A DNA stretch of 62,913 nt from an uncultured Clostridia bacterium (lineage in GTDB: Bacteria; Bacillota; Clostridia; Oscillospirales; Ruminococcaceae). Position numbers and translations under genes: made by a program. Numbering within the stretch: position 1 is the first letter of the stretch; every line of letters starts with the position of its first letter. The stretch spans positions 1 through 62,913 of the forward strand of contig CANQXX010000007.1 in NCBI GenBank assembly GCA_947627905.1, given 5' to 3'. Below are positions 18,974 through 28,723 of the stretch, piece after piece. The notes under the pieces are model-generated. The model worked only from the letters and a program-made list of their open reading frames with translations. It was not told where the DNA came from and made no database searches.

Positions 18974-19634
18974 CGGAATAAATATGATATCCTGCGGAAA
19001 TTTCAACTGTTATGTTATCAGGGGAGAAAGCGGAGATATCCTTATTGATACGGCTGTGCCTGATTATCGCGACGAGATAGAGGTGTGGCTCCACAACTAC
19101 AATGTAAAGCTGATAGTCCTTACACACGGACATAACGACCATATCGGAAATGCAGGATATTTTGCGGAACTCCTTGGCGCAAAGATAGCTATGTCAGCCG
19201 ATGATGTTTCGCTTGCAGAAAACAGCAGTTCAAGAAAATTTTACCCCGTGGGGATCAAAGGGCAGATAATGAAAAAAGTAATAAGCAGGTCAAAGCAAAC
19301 TATGCCCGAACATTTCAATACGGATATTTTTCTTGATGACGGTATGGACATCGGCAAGGAATACGGAATTGATGATTGTAAAGCCATAAAACTTGACGGA
19401 CACACAAAAGGCTCTTTCGGCATACTTCACGGAAAAGACCTTTACATAGGCGACGCTGCAATGAATTACGGAGCGCCGTCATTCCCGGCAATATGCGAAA
19501 GCCCTAAGGCAGCGAGAAATTCCCTTGAAAAAGTCAGGGAAATAGCTCCCGGAAGGATATTTTTCGGACACGGTGCACCCATAGAGGGAAAAGGTCCGAA
19601 ATACAGAAATATGTTTTCAAAAAAATTTTTATAA
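18963..19634 (+). CDS. MBL-fold metallo-hydrolase
   Basis: This 223-residue protein has the metallo-beta-lactamase fold with the dinuclear zinc motif THGHNDHIG near residue 60, the Asp in YIGDAAM, and a final His in FFGHGAPI. It is probably a glyoxalase II-like or related cytoplasmic hydrolase; the substrate is unknown. The ATG at 18963 has AAAGGA upstream and overlaps the end of mrnC by 11 bases. A GTG ten codons earlier is possible but lies deep in mrnC. Confidence 0.85.
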   Translation: MNLDGINMISCGNFNCYVIRGESGDILIDTAVPDYRDEIEVWLHNYNVKLIVLTHGHNDHIGNAGYFAELLGAKIAMSADDVSLAENSSSRKFYPVGIKGQIMKKVISRSKQTMPEHFNTDIFLDDGMDIGKEYGIDDCKAIKLDGHTKGSFGILHGKDLYIGDAAMNYGAPSFPAICESPKAARNSLEKVREIAPGRIFFGHGAPIEGKGPKYRNMFSKKFL

Positions 19635-19652
19635 ATTTAAGGAGAGAATTTT

Positions 19653-20396
19653 ATGTCAGGACATTCCAAATGGAACAACATCAAGAGAAAAAAGGAAGCC
19701 ACCGACGGCGCAAGAGCAAAGATATTCACCAAAATAGGACGTGAGATCACCGTCTGTGTAAAAGAGGGCGGCGCCGATCCAAATAATAATGCTAAGCTCC
19801 GCGATCTTATTGCAAAGGCAAAAGCGAATAATGTTCCTAATGACAATATTGACAGGGTCATAAAGAAAGCTGCCGGAGGCGGCGATAAGACCGATTATGA
19901 AGCCAACGTATACGAGGGATACGGTCCTAACGGCGTTGCTGTTATCGTAGAGACCCTTACCGACAACAAGAACCGTACTGCCGGAGATATCCGACACTAT
20001 TTCGATAAATTCGGCGGCAATCTGGGTACTACAGGCTGCGTTTCGTTCATGTTCTCAAGCAAAGGCATAATAGTGGCCGAAAATAACGGCACAGAGGAAG
20101 ATCAGGTCATGGAAGATGTATTTGATCTTGGCGCTTCCGATTTTTCCATGGAGGACGACGTTATCGAGATAGAGACAGAGCCTAACGACCTTGCAGCAGT
20201 AAGGGACGGTCTTACCGAAAAGGGCTATAAGCTCATTTCAGCCGATGTGGAAATGATACCGTCAACTTATACAACGCTTACCGATGAGGAATCCATAAAG
20301 AAAATGAACCTGCTTCTTGAACATCTTGAAGATAACGACGATGTTCAGAACGTTTATCACAACTGGGATATGCCGGAAAGCGATGACGAGGATTAA
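19653..20396 (+). CDS. YebC/PmpR family regulator
   Basis: This 247-residue protein has the invariant YebC start SGHSKWNNIKRKK and the GPNGVAVIVETLTDN and GCVSFMF segments. YebC proteins were described as transcription regulators; recent work on several members shows a role in translating difficult proline stretches, so the exact task here is open. AAGGAGAG precedes the ATG. It begins 18 bases after the MBL hydrolase and 27 bases before alaS. Confidence 0.93.
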   Translation: MSGHSKWNNIKRKKEATDGARAKIFTKIGREITVCVKEGGADPNNNAKLRDLIAKAKANNVPNDNIDRVIKKAAGGGDKTDYEANVYEGYGPNGVAVIVETLTDNKNRTAGDIRHYFDKFGGNLGTTGCVSFMFSSKGIIVAENNGTEEDQVMEDVFDLGASDFSMEDDVIEIETEPNDLAAVRDGLTEKGYKLISADVEMIPSTYTTLTDEESIKKMNLLLEHLEDNDDVQNVYHNWDMPESDDED

Positions 20397-20423
20397 GCGT
20401 CATATTGAAAGGAATGTTTTAAA

Positions 20424-23054
20424 ATGCAGTGGACAGGTCTTAACGATCTGAGAGAAAAATATCTCTCGTTTTTTGAAAGCAAGAATCATACAAGAATGGC
20501 AAGCTCGTCGCTTATCCCGCACGGCGACAACAGCCTGCTGCTCATCAACAGCGGTATGGCACCGCTGAAAAAGTTCTTTCTCGGTCAGGAAACTCCTCCT
20601 AACGTAAGAGTTACTACCTGCCAGAAGTGTATCCGCACTCCGGATATTGAAAACGTCGGAAAAACAGCGCGCCACGGTACTTATTTTGAAATGCTGGGAA
20701 ACTTTTCCTTCGGCGATTATTTCAAAAAAGAAGCCATTGCTTGGGCGTGGGAGTTCCTGACAAAAGTCCTTGAGATCCCTGCGGACAGGCTCTGGATAAC
20801 CGTTTTTGAAAGCGACGACGAAGCCGAGCAGATATGGATGAACGATATCGGCATACCAAAGGAACGTATAAAGCGTCTCGGCAAGAAAGACAATTTCTGG
20901 GAGCACGGAAGCGGTCCGTGCGGTCCTTGCTCCGAGATTCACTTTGACAGGGGAGAGGCTTACGGTCCTTTTGAAAGTTTTGAGCAGGCAAGCGACAACG
21001 ACCGTATAATCGAGATATGGAACCTTGTTTTCTCCCAGTTTGACAGCGACGGCAACGGAAATTATGCCGAAATGGCTCATAAGAACATTGATACCGGTAT
21101 GGGTCTTGAAAGACTTGCCTGCGCGATGCAGGGCGTTGACAACCTTTTTGAAGTTGACACCGTCCGCAACATTATGGATCACATCAGCAGGATAGCAGGC
21201 GTAAAATACAAAGAAAATGAAAAGAACGACATTTCTCTCCGTGTTATAACCGACCATATCAGAAGCACAACATTCATGGTGGGAGACGGCGTTACGCCTT
21301 CAAACAACGGCAGAGGCTACGTTCTCAGACGTCTTTTAAGGCGCGCCGCACGTCATGGCAGGCTTTTAGGAATAAAAGGACCTTTCCTTTATGAAGTCGT
21401 TGATACGGTAATTGCCGAAAATGCAGCCGCTTATCCTGAACTTGAGGAAAGAAAAGCATACATTAAAAAGCTCGTAAAGAGCGAGGAAGAAACTTTTGCC
21501 AAGACTATTGACAAGGGCATGGATATCCTTACGGAAAAAATGGACGGCATACTTGCGGCAGGCGGAAAAGTCATCAGCGGCGACGATGCGTTCCTTTTAA
21601 GCGATACTTACGGCTTCCCCATTGACCTGACAATAGAAATTGCCGAGGAAAAGGGACTTTCGGTAGATATGGACAGGTATCATGAATGTCTTGACGAGCA
21701 GAAGAAAAAAGCCCGTGACGACCATAATGCGAAATCCGGTTCGTCATGGGAGGACGGCTCTCTTGCCGTTGAAGCTGCTCCCACGGAATTTACAGGATAT
21801 TCCTCAATGGAGGAAAAAGCAAAGGTACTTGCGATATTCGTTGACGGCGAAAGCGTTCAGACCGCAAACGACGGCGACGAGGCTGTGATCGTCCTCGATA
21901 AAACTCCTTTCTACGCAGAAAGCGGCGGACAGGTGGGCGATACAGGCGTTATCAGCGGCGCTATGACTGCCTTTGAAGTTTCGGATACAAAGAAGATACA
22001 CAGCGGACACTTTCTGCATATGGGTGTTGCTCAGGGAACTGTCTCTGTCGGCGATGAGGTAACGGCTTCCGTTGATAAAAAGCGCAGACGTTCCATAATG
22101 AGAAATCATACTGCGGCGCATCTGCTTCAGGCGGCTCTCAGAAAAGTTCTGGGCGATCATGTTCATCAGGCAGGTCAGCTTGTTGACTGCGAAAGAGTTC
22201 GTTTTGACTTTTCGCACTTTGAAGCCGTCACACCTGAGCAGCTTAACGAGATAGAATCTATCATAAACGGAAATATCCTGTCGGCAATTCCCGTCGTTAC
22301 AAATGAAATGCCTATCGCGGAAGCAAGAAAACTCGGGGCAATGGCTCTGTTCGGCGAAAAATACGGCGATATCGTAAGAGTTGTCAATGTTGAGGGAACT
22401 TCCATAGAGTTCTGCGGAGGTACTCATGTAGATAATACTTCCAAGCTGGGACTTTTCAAGATAATTTCAGAAAATTCCGTCGCCGCCGGCGTAAGACGTA
22501 TCGAGGCGGTGACCGGTTCGGGTGTACTTGCGCTTATCGGCGAATATAAGGATATCATCACCAAGTCGGCGCAGGCGATAAAAGCGCCTAATCCCGCAGA
22601 ACTGGCGGCAAAGTGCGCAGCTGCGGCAGGGGAAGTAAAGGCTCTTGAAAAGGAAGTTGCGGCTTTGAAAGGCAAAATTGCCGAAGCGCAGCTTGACTCT
22701 ATTTTTGCCGGAGCAAAGACAGAGGGAAATGTAAGGATAATGACTGCCGTTTTGGAAAACACACAGCCGGACGTTCTCAGGACCATGGGTGACCGTATCA
22801 GGGACAAGGCTCCCGATGCGGTAGCGATAATTGCAGCTGTAAACGGAAATTCCGCTTCGGTGATCTGTTCCTGCGGCAAGGACGCCGTTTCAGCAGGCGC
22901 ACACGCCGGAAAGATAGTTCAGCAGGTATCTGCCGTAACAGGCGGAAAGGGCGGCGGACGTCCTGACAGTGCAATGGCAGGAGTAGGAGACGTTTCACTT
23001 ATCGGAAAGGCTATGGAAAGCGCTGCCGATATCGTCAGAAATGTTATCGGCTGA
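20424..23054 (+). CDS. alaS: Alanyl-tRNA synthetase
   Basis: This 876-residue class II synthetase attaches alanine to tRNA-Ala. Motif 1 lies near INSGMAPLKKFF, motif 2 near TYFEMLGNFSFGDYFK, and motif 3 near GMGLERL. The editing domain carries HTAAHLLQAAL (zinc HxxxH) and the FCGGTH segment with the conserved Cys and His. The C-terminal glycine-rich domain ends with GGKGGGRPDSAMAG. No T-box leader is visible; it is joined closely to yebC. Confidence 0.98.
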   Translation: MQWTGLNDLREKYLSFFESKNHTRMASSSLIPHGDNSLLLINSGMAPLKKFFLGQETPPNVRVTTCQKCIRTPDIENVGKTARHGTYFEMLGNFSFGDYFKKEAIAWAWEFLTKVLEIPADRLWITVFESDDEAEQIWMNDIGIPKERIKRLGKKDNFWEHGSGPCGPCSEIHFDRGEAYGPFESFEQASDNDRIIEIWNLVFSQFDSDGNGNYAEMAHKNIDTGMGLERLACAMQGVDNLFEVDTVRNIMDHISRIAGVKYKENEKNDISLRVITDHIRSTTFMVGDGVTPSNNGRGYVLRRLLRRAARHGRLLGIKGPFLYEVVDTVIAENAAAYPELEERKAYIKKLVKSEEETFAKTIDKGMDILTEKMDGILAAGGKVISGDDAFLLSDTYGFPIDLTIEIAEEKGLSVDMDRYHECLDEQKKKARDDHNAKSGSSWEDGSLAVEAAPTEFTGYSSMEEKAKVLAIFVDGESVQTANDGDEAVIVLDKTPFYAESGGQVGDTGVISGAMTAFEVSDTKKIHSGHFLHMGVAQGTVSVGDEVTASVDKKRRRSIMRNHTAAHLLQAALRKVLGDHVHQAGQLVDCERVRFDFSHFEAVTPEQLNEIESIINGNILSAIPVVTNEMPIAEARKLGAMALFGEKYGDIVRVVNVEGTSIEFCGGTHVDNTSKLGLFKIISENSVAAGVRRIEAVTGSGVLALIGEYKDIITKSAQAIKAPNPAELAAKCAAAAGEVKALEKEVAALKGKIAEAQLDSIFAGAKTEGNVRIMTAVLENTQPDVLRTMGDRIRDKAPDAVAIIAAVNGNSASVICSCGKDAVSAGAHAGKIVQQVSAVTGGKGGGRPDSAMAGVGDVSLIGKAMESAADIVRNVIG

Positions 23055-23075
23055 TAATGGAAAGGAGTTTTTGAA

Positions 23076-23420
23076 ATGAGCGATTGTCTTTTCTGTAAAA
23101 TAATTGCAGGCGAGATACCAAGCACTAAAGTCTATGAGGACGAATATGTATATGCGTTCAAGGATATAAACCCTCTTGCGCCGGTGCACGTTCTTATCGT
23201 GCCTAAGAAGCATATTTCCGGAGCTTCGGAGATAACTTCCGAAAATTCCGCTGTAGTTTCCAAAATATTTGAAACGGCAGCCAAGCTGGCAAAGGAGCTG
23301 GGCATTGCCGATGATGGCTTCCGCATTGTTACCAACTGCGGAGAACACGGCTGTCAGAGCGTTAAGCATCTGCATTTTCATCTTCTCGGCGGAAAACAGC
23401 TTACGGCGGATATGGGTTGA
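23076..23420 (+). CDS. HIT-family nucleotide hydrolase
   Basis: This 114-residue protein has the CLFCKIIAGEIPS start and the C-terminal histidine triad HLHFHLLGG of the HINT branch. Such enzymes hydrolyse AMP-lysine and similar adenosine phosphoramidates, including stalled aminoacyl-adenylates, which fits its place directly after alaS. GGAAAGGAG precedes the ATG. Confidence 0.94.
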   Translation: MSDCLFCKIIAGEIPSTKVYEDEYVYAFKDINPLAPVHVLIVPKKHISGASEITSENSAVVSKIFETAAKLAKELGIADDGFRIVTNCGEHGCQSVKHLHFHLLGGKQLTADMG

Positions 23421-23454
23421 TACCGGCTTTTTATGAGATAAGGGGAATGGCGCA

Positions 23455-25521
23455 ATGGTTCGTAAAATGGCTTATATCGGTTCATTCTGGTTGATAGGTC
23501 TTTTTGCGGCGTCATTCCTTTATTTTTCAGTGAATTTTGCCGTTTCATCATTCTTAGTGATATCGGCTGCTTCGATGATCGTTATTTACAGGAAAAGATA
23601 TGTCAGGTATGCCGTGTGCATGATAAGCGCGGCATTGGCAATGCTTCTGTATGGAACATATGATATCCTTGTTTATAGGAATACAATAAAATATGACGGC
23701 TGCGACGCAGAGGTAAAGGGCGTGATAACCGGTTACGCCGAACACAGCGGAGATAAATCCTCCTATACGATAAACGGTGTTATAAACGGCGACGTCAGGG
23801 CAACGGTCATATGCTATGCGGACAGTGTTTCCGCAGATGTGGGCGACAGTATAAAAATTATCGGACAAGCGGATATCCTTTCGGACAGCTATACCTTTCC
23901 TGCCGGAACATATTACAGATCAAAGGGAATTTTTCTCAGGATAAACAATGTCAGAGAAATTAATTATGCCGAAAATAACGGTTTTTCTTTGATAAAGATA
24001 TCCGATAGGTACCGGAAACATATTATCAGCGTGATAAATTCCTCAATGGGAATCAGGGAACAGTCTCTTATGGCGGCAATGCTTTTCGGAGATAAATCGG
24101 ATATGGAAAGCTCTGAAAAGACGCTGATGTACAGAGCCGGCATAGGTCATATAATGGCAGTTTCGGGAGTACATCTGGCTGTTATATGCTCATTTTTCGG
24201 ATATATTATTGATCTGCTGCCGGTAAATAAATATGTCAGATTTTGTATAAAGCTTATACCTGTTTTATGCTTTTCTCTTCTGGCGGGAATGTCGGTATCG
24301 GTGATACGTTCCGCAGTAATGGTGATAATAGTTCAGGCGGCAGGGCTTTTCCGCAGACAGGCGGACACATTCAACTCATTGGGAATAGCAGTCATATTGC
24401 TGACTGTATCCGGACCTTTTGCCGTAAGAGACCCGTCGTTCCTGCTGTCTGTTTCGGGAGTTTTCGGCGCAGGTGTAATGGCGCCGTCGGTAATAAAGTA
24501 TCTTGAGGAAAAACGTCGGATAGGTCCGTTATTAAGATCGGTCGTAATTCCTTTATGTGTGAATGCCGCTATATTTCCTGCGGCAATAATGTATTTTGAT
24601 GAATTTTCCGTAATATCTCCCATAACAAATCTGCTGCTTCTTCCGGTATGTGAGGTCATACTGATATGCGGAGTTATAGTTACTGTTACGGGCGGAATAA
24701 GTATAATAGCAGTACCGGTGCTTGGAGTTTGCAGCGTACTTTGCGATATAGTCATAGAAGTTTCCGAGCTGGTAGGAAATATCAGCTTTTTGTATATACC
24801 GCTTGGAAACGATATTGTAAAAGCGGCTGTGATAATAGGAGCCATAGTTATTGCATCGGCTTTTATAATATCAAGAAAAGCAGGTCTTACAGGAATAATG
24901 GCTGTGTGTATGTTTGTGCTGACAGTATTTTGCGTGAATTTATACAGGGTAATTCCTGACGATAAAATAACAGTTTCGGTATTAAGGAAAGATAATGCCT
25001 ATTCAATAGTTGTGCATAACAGAAACAGCGCGGTTATCGCAGATCTTAAAGGCGGCGGAAAAACTGCTCCGGACATTGTAAAATATCTTGAAAGGAACGG
25101 TATTTACAGGATAAGCGCGGTCATAATGACTGACAGCGCAAATACAGCAGTACCTGTGTATAAGGAAAAGCTCCGGCTTTTTGATACCGCTTCATTCTTT
25201 ATGCCGGAGGAATATTCCGCCTTTGCGGATACCGGCATTGACGGAACGGTTTATAAAGAAAATTCCGAACTGGATTTTTCGGAATATAGTATATGCTTGC
25301 AGGATAATGACGAAATAACTTTGATATACGGTGATGCTTCGATAGTTTTTTATCCATACAGAACGGAAAACGATTCGGGGTATGCCGCAGAGATAATTTA
25401 TTCAGGAAATTCTTTTTCTGCTGATACGGAAACAGCTGTATGGCAGAAAATACATATTGACGATAATTTAAGGTTTTCGATAGATCCTTCCGGCAGCGTA
25501 AGCTGCGGAACGGTAGGGTAG
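23455..25521 (+). CDS. comEC: ComEC/Rec2-family DNA uptake channel with degenerate MBL domain
   Basis: This 688-residue polytopic membrane protein resembles the channel that brings single-stranded DNA into the cell. An N-terminal OB-like region (about residues 75-170) is followed by the ComEC competence domain with GIGHIMAVSGVHLAV and the many helices to about residue 500. The C-terminal 160 residues occupy the place of the metallo-beta-lactamase nuclease domain, but DVGQGD and HxHxD are absent: VLRKDNAYSIVV replaces the first. It precedes holA, the usual order. Confidence 0.88.
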   Translation: MVRKMAYIGSFWLIGLFAASFLYFSVNFAVSSFLVISAASMIVIYRKRYVRYAVCMISAALAMLLYGTYDILVYRNTIKYDGCDAEVKGVITGYAEHSGDKSSYTINGVINGDVRATVICYADSVSADVGDSIKIIGQADILSDSYTFPAGTYYRSKGIFLRINNVREINYAENNGFSLIKISDRYRKHIISVINSSMGIREQSLMAAMLFGDKSDMESSEKTLMYRAGIGHIMAVSGVHLAVICSFFGYIIDLLPVNKYVRFCIKLIPVLCFSLLAGMSVSVIRSAVMVIIVQAAGLFRRQADTFNSLGIAVILLTVSGPFAVRDPSFLLSVSGVFGAGVMAPSVIKYLEEKRRIGPLLRSVVIPLCVNAAIFPAAIMYFDEFSVISPITNLLLLPVCEVILICGVIVTVTGGISIIAVPVLGVCSVLCDIVIEVSELVGNISFLYIPLGNDIVKAAVIIGAIVIASAFIISRKAGLTGIMAVCMFVLTVFCVNLYRVIPDDKITVSVLRKDNAYSIVVHNRNSAVIADLKGGGKTAPDIVKYLERNGIYRISAVIMTDSANTAVPVYKEKLRLFDTASFFMPEEYSAFADTGIDGTVYKENSELDFSEYSICLQDNDEITLIYGDASIVFYPYRTENDSGYAAEIIYSGNSFSADTETAVWQKIHIDDNLRFSIDPSGSVSCGTVG

Positions 25522-25535
25522 AAAGGGTGAAAACA

Positions 25536-26585
25536 GTGGCAGCCGCTTCGGAAAATGATCTTAAACTTGCACTGAAAAACAGACAGTTTTCACGGGCGTA
25601 TTATTTTTACGGCAAGGATACCGCCGCTGTGGAGAACTATAAAGATCACTTTGTTTCAAGAATAGTCGGCAAAGAAAATGAGGACTATAATTTTCATTCT
25701 TTTGACGGCAAAAATTTCGATCTTGACGCTTTTTCGGACGCCTGTGAGGCTTTGCCGTTCTTTGCGGACAGGGTCTGCTGTACGGTGTGCGATCTTAACG
25801 CCGATTCTCTTGGAGCGGACGTGCTGACGCGGCTTCTGGAAATAACCGAGGATCTTCCCGAAAGTACAACGGTAATATTCTATTATATGTCGGTCGATGT
25901 TACGGACGGCAGAAAATATCCTACCGCCAAAAACAAAAAGCTGATGGATTCTGTGGGAAAGATAGGCAAGGTCTGCAATTTTGCGCTGAAAACTCCGGTT
26001 GCTCTTTCTAAAGAAATAATGGCAAGGGCTTCTGCCGCAGGCTGCGGCATATCAAAGGACGCTGCCGTATTCCTTGCGGAGCAGTGCCTTTGCGACATGA
26101 TGATAATAGGCAATGAGCTGGACAAGCTGACGGCTTATGCCGGCGGAAATGAAATAACTATTGATATGATACGGGAGCTTTCGCCCCGTCAGATAGATAC
26201 TACCGCCTTTGATCTGGCAAGGGCAATAGCCAGAATGAACGTAAAAGATTCCATGCGGCTTTTTAACGACCTTACGGCGGAAAAGGCAGAGCCTATACCG
26301 ATACTTTACGCCATATCCGGAAATATGCTTGATCTTTACCGGGCAAGAGCGGCAATATCCTGCCGGAAAACTCCGGAAGATGTCAAAAGCGATTTCGGGT
26401 ACAGCAAAACGCTTTCTTTCAGGGTGGATAACGCTTTCAGAGACGTGCAGAAAATTTCTCTGTCTCATCTGAGAAACTGCATAAAGATACTTGCGGATAC
26501 AGACGCGGCTCTGAAGTCATCAAAGACCGATCCGCAGATACTTCTTGAAGAAGCCATAGTAAAAATGCTGTCGTTAAGAACATAG
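25536..26585 (+). CDS. holA: DNA polymerase III subunit delta
   Basis: This protein of 349 residues is the delta subunit of the clamp loader, which opens the sliding clamp. The AAA+-like fold is present with the YFYGKDTAAVENY start region and the C-terminal helical collar (RQIDTTAFDLARAIARMN; KTDPQILLEEAI). There is no Walker A, as expected for delta. GAAAGGG at 25521-25527 best serves the GTG at 25536; an in-frame GTG at 25527 lies too close to it. Confidence 0.93.
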   Translation: MAAASENDLKLALKNRQFSRAYYFYGKDTAAVENYKDHFVSRIVGKENEDYNFHSFDGKNFDLDAFSDACEALPFFADRVCCTVCDLNADSLGADVLTRLLEITEDLPESTTVIFYYMSVDVTDGRKYPTAKNKKLMDSVGKIGKVCNFALKTPVALSKEIMARASAAGCGISKDAAVFLAEQCLCDMMIIGNELDKLTAYAGGNEITIDMIRELSPRQIDTTAFDLARAIARMNVKDSMRLFNDLTAEKAEPIPILYAISGNMLDLYRARAAISCRKTPEDVKSDFGYSKTLSFRVDNAFRDVQKISLSHLRNCIKILADTDAALKSSKTDPQILLEEAIVKMLSLRT

Positions 26586-26599
26586 AAAAGGGGCTTTTT

Positions 26600-27199
26600 A
26601 TGCTTAAATTAAAGGAAGCCGTAATAGTTGAGGGAAAATATGACAAGATAAAGCTGTCATCAATAATAGACGCTGTAATAATACCGACCAACGGCTTCAA
26701 TATTTTCAAAAACCGGGAAACTCTTGAAATTATACGATATTTTGCTGCTAAAACGGGGATAATAATACTTACAGATTCTGACGCGGCAGGATTTAAGATA
26801 CGTTCTTATATCAAAGGAGCGGTAAAAAACGGTAAAATAACAAATGTTTATATACCTGATATTCTTGGCAAGGAACGCCGCAAAACCGTTCCCTCCAAAG
26901 AGGGAAAGCTCGGAGTTGAAGGAATGGAAAAGGAAATTATCCTTTCGGCGTTCCGGAAAGCCGGCATATCAGCCGACGATAAAGAAATGCCTGACGACCC
27001 TATAACCCGTCTTGACCTTTATGAAACGGGCTTCAGCGGAGGGAAAAATTCTTCCGAAAAAAGAAAAATGCTGCTTAGGGAGCTTGATCTTCCGGAACTG
27101 CTGACGGTGACGGGGATAACGGATATACTTAATACGCTTATGACAAGGCAGGAATTTTTTGCTCTTGCCGAAAAAATAAACGGAGGAAAGGAAAACTGA
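26600..27199 (+). CDS. rnmV: Ribonuclease M5-like TOPRIM protein
   Basis: This 199-residue protein carries an N-terminal TOPRIM domain (AVIVEGKYDKIKL; ILTDSDAAGFKIR) and a C-terminal DUF4093-type domain (GLGVEGMEK-like segment here as LGVEGMEKEII). RNase M5 makes the final cuts of 5S rRNA in Firmicutes. The pairing of EGK and DSD catalytic residues is intact. The ATG is nine bases after AAAGGGG. It runs into the MBOAT gene with a one-base gap. Confidence 0.85.
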   Translation: MLKLKEAVIVEGKYDKIKLSSIIDAVIIPTNGFNIFKNRETLEIIRYFAAKTGIIILTDSDAAGFKIRSYIKGAVKNGKITNVYIPDILGKERRKTVPSKEGKLGVEGMEKEIILSAFRKAGISADDKEMPDDPITRLDLYETGFSGGKNSSEKRKMLLRELDLPELLTVTGITDILNTLMTRQEFFALAEKINGGKEN

Positions 27200-27200
27200 A

Positions 27201-28703
27201 ATGGTCTTTTCAAGCCTGACATTTTTATATTTTTTCTTGCCGATAGTGCTTATTATCTATATATTTCTGCCGAATAAGATCAATGTTCCGCTCGGAAGCG
27301 AAAGATCGCTGGTGATACCGGCGAGAAATCTGCTTATACTGATAACGGGATTTTTGTTTTATGCGTGGGGAGAACCGTTCTATGTAATTATAATGTTTAT
27401 CTCAACGCTGATAGATTATACCGCCGGACGGCTGATGAACAAATATGATGATAACCAGAGGATACGCACCGTATGCCTGATAGTTTCGGTCTGCATGAAT
27501 ATCGGTCTGCTGGCGGTGTTCAAATACAGTGATTTTATCTTTGATACGATAAATTCGGTATTCAATTCCGATATTACCAATCCCGTCATACTTGTAAACA
27601 GAAAAATAAACGACATCTACAATTTCGGGCTGAGTGAGGACAGGGTAGCGCTGCCGATAGGCATATCGTTCTATACGTTCCAGTCAATGTCCTATACTAT
27701 TGACTTGTACATGCGGAAGATCAAAGTGCAGAAAAGTCTTATAGGCTTTACTTCATATGTAACTCTTTTCCCGCAGATAGTTGCAGGACCGATAGTACGC
27801 TACGAGGACGTTGCAGCTGAGATCGAGGACAGAAAGGTAAATATCAGCAAAATAAGCGAGGGTATCGCAAAATTTTCAAAGGGACTGGCAAAAAAAGTTC
27901 TTCTTGCCAACAATATAGGCATTATATGGACGGAAGTAAAGGCTATGGATTATACACAGATCAGCGCGGCGACGGCATGGCTGGGAATACTTGCGTTCAC
28001 GTTCCAGATATATTTTGATTTTTCGGGATATTCTGATATGGCTGTGGGATTGGGTAAAATGCTTGGATTCAACTTCCCGAAAAACTTCGATCATCCTTAT
28101 ATGTCAAAAAGCGTGAGCGAGTTCTGGAGACGGTGGCATATAACTCTCGGAACATGGTTCAGGGAATATGTTTATATCCCCTTGGGAGGAAACAGAAACG
28201 GCATGGCAAAAACTCTCCGCAACCTGATAATCGTGTGGGGGCTTACCGGTCTGTGGCACGGCGCAAGCTGGAATTTCGTCATATGGGGACTTTATTACGG
28301 CGTTCTTATAATCATTGAGCGGGTAGGTTTCGGAAAGATACTTGAAAAGCTGCCAAAGGCGGTAAGCATGGCATATACTTTCCTTATGGCAGTTTTCGGC
28401 TGGGTACTGTTTGATACCGATACCATAGGAAAGGCATGGCAGTTTTTCAGGGCTATGTTCGGAGCAGGCGGCAGCTTTGCCGACAGTACGGCAAAATATA
28501 TCCTTTCGTCAAACTTACTGATATATGTTATATGTATATTCGCAGCTACGACGCTTTTTGGAAATCTAATGAAATTCTTCAAGAAAAAGAAAAAGCATAT
28601 CTACGCTTATGCTGTTCCGGCGGCGGTAGTATGCGTGCTTTTCCTTTGTACGTCATATCTTGTTGACGCAAGCTACAATCCGTTCCTGTATTTCAGATTC
28701 TGA
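27201..28703 (+). CDS. MBOAT-family membrane O-acyltransferase (AlgI/DltB/PatA-like)
   Basis: This 500-residue protein with about ten membrane segments transfers acyl groups across the membrane to an extracellular polymer. The catalytic His lies in TGLWHGASWNFVIWG, and the YFDFSGYSDMAVG and FWRRWHITLGTWFREYVY segments are typical of the AlgI branch. GGAGGAAAGG precedes the ATG. It is followed at once by a DHHW/AlgJ-like protein, the usual acetylation pair, so the product is probably an O-acetylated polysaccharide or wall polymer. Confidence 0.92.
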   Translation: MVFSSLTFLYFFLPIVLIIYIFLPNKINVPLGSERSLVIPARNLLILITGFLFYAWGEPFYVIIMFISTLIDYTAGRLMNKYDDNQRIRTVCLIVSVCMNIGLLAVFKYSDFIFDTINSVFNSDITNPVILVNRKINDIYNFGLSEDRVALPIGISFYTFQSMSYTIDLYMRKIKVQKSLIGFTSYVTLFPQIVAGPIVRYEDVAAEIEDRKVNISKISEGIAKFSKGLAKKVLLANNIGIIWTEVKAMDYTQISAATAWLGILAFTFQIYFDFSGYSDMAVGLGKMLGFNFPKNFDHPYMSKSVSEFWRRWHITLGTWFREYVYIPLGGNRNGMAKTLRNLIIVWGLTGLWHGASWNFVIWGLYYGVLIIIERVGFGKILEKLPKAVSMAYTFLMAVFGWVLFDTDTIGKAWQFFRAMFGAGGSFADSTAKYILSSNLLIYVICIFAATTLFGNLMKFFKKKKKHIYAYAVPAAVVCVLFLCTSYLVDASYNPFLYFRF

Positions 28704-28723
28704 TGAAAGGAGGTATTCCGCAA

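Noticed and set aside
20397-20423. T-box leader before alaS
   Set aside because: Only 27 bases separate yebC and alaS, too short for a T-box.
20400-21257. Minus-strand open frame of 285 codons
   Set aside because: It is the antisense shadow of alaS; no motif, no ribosome site.
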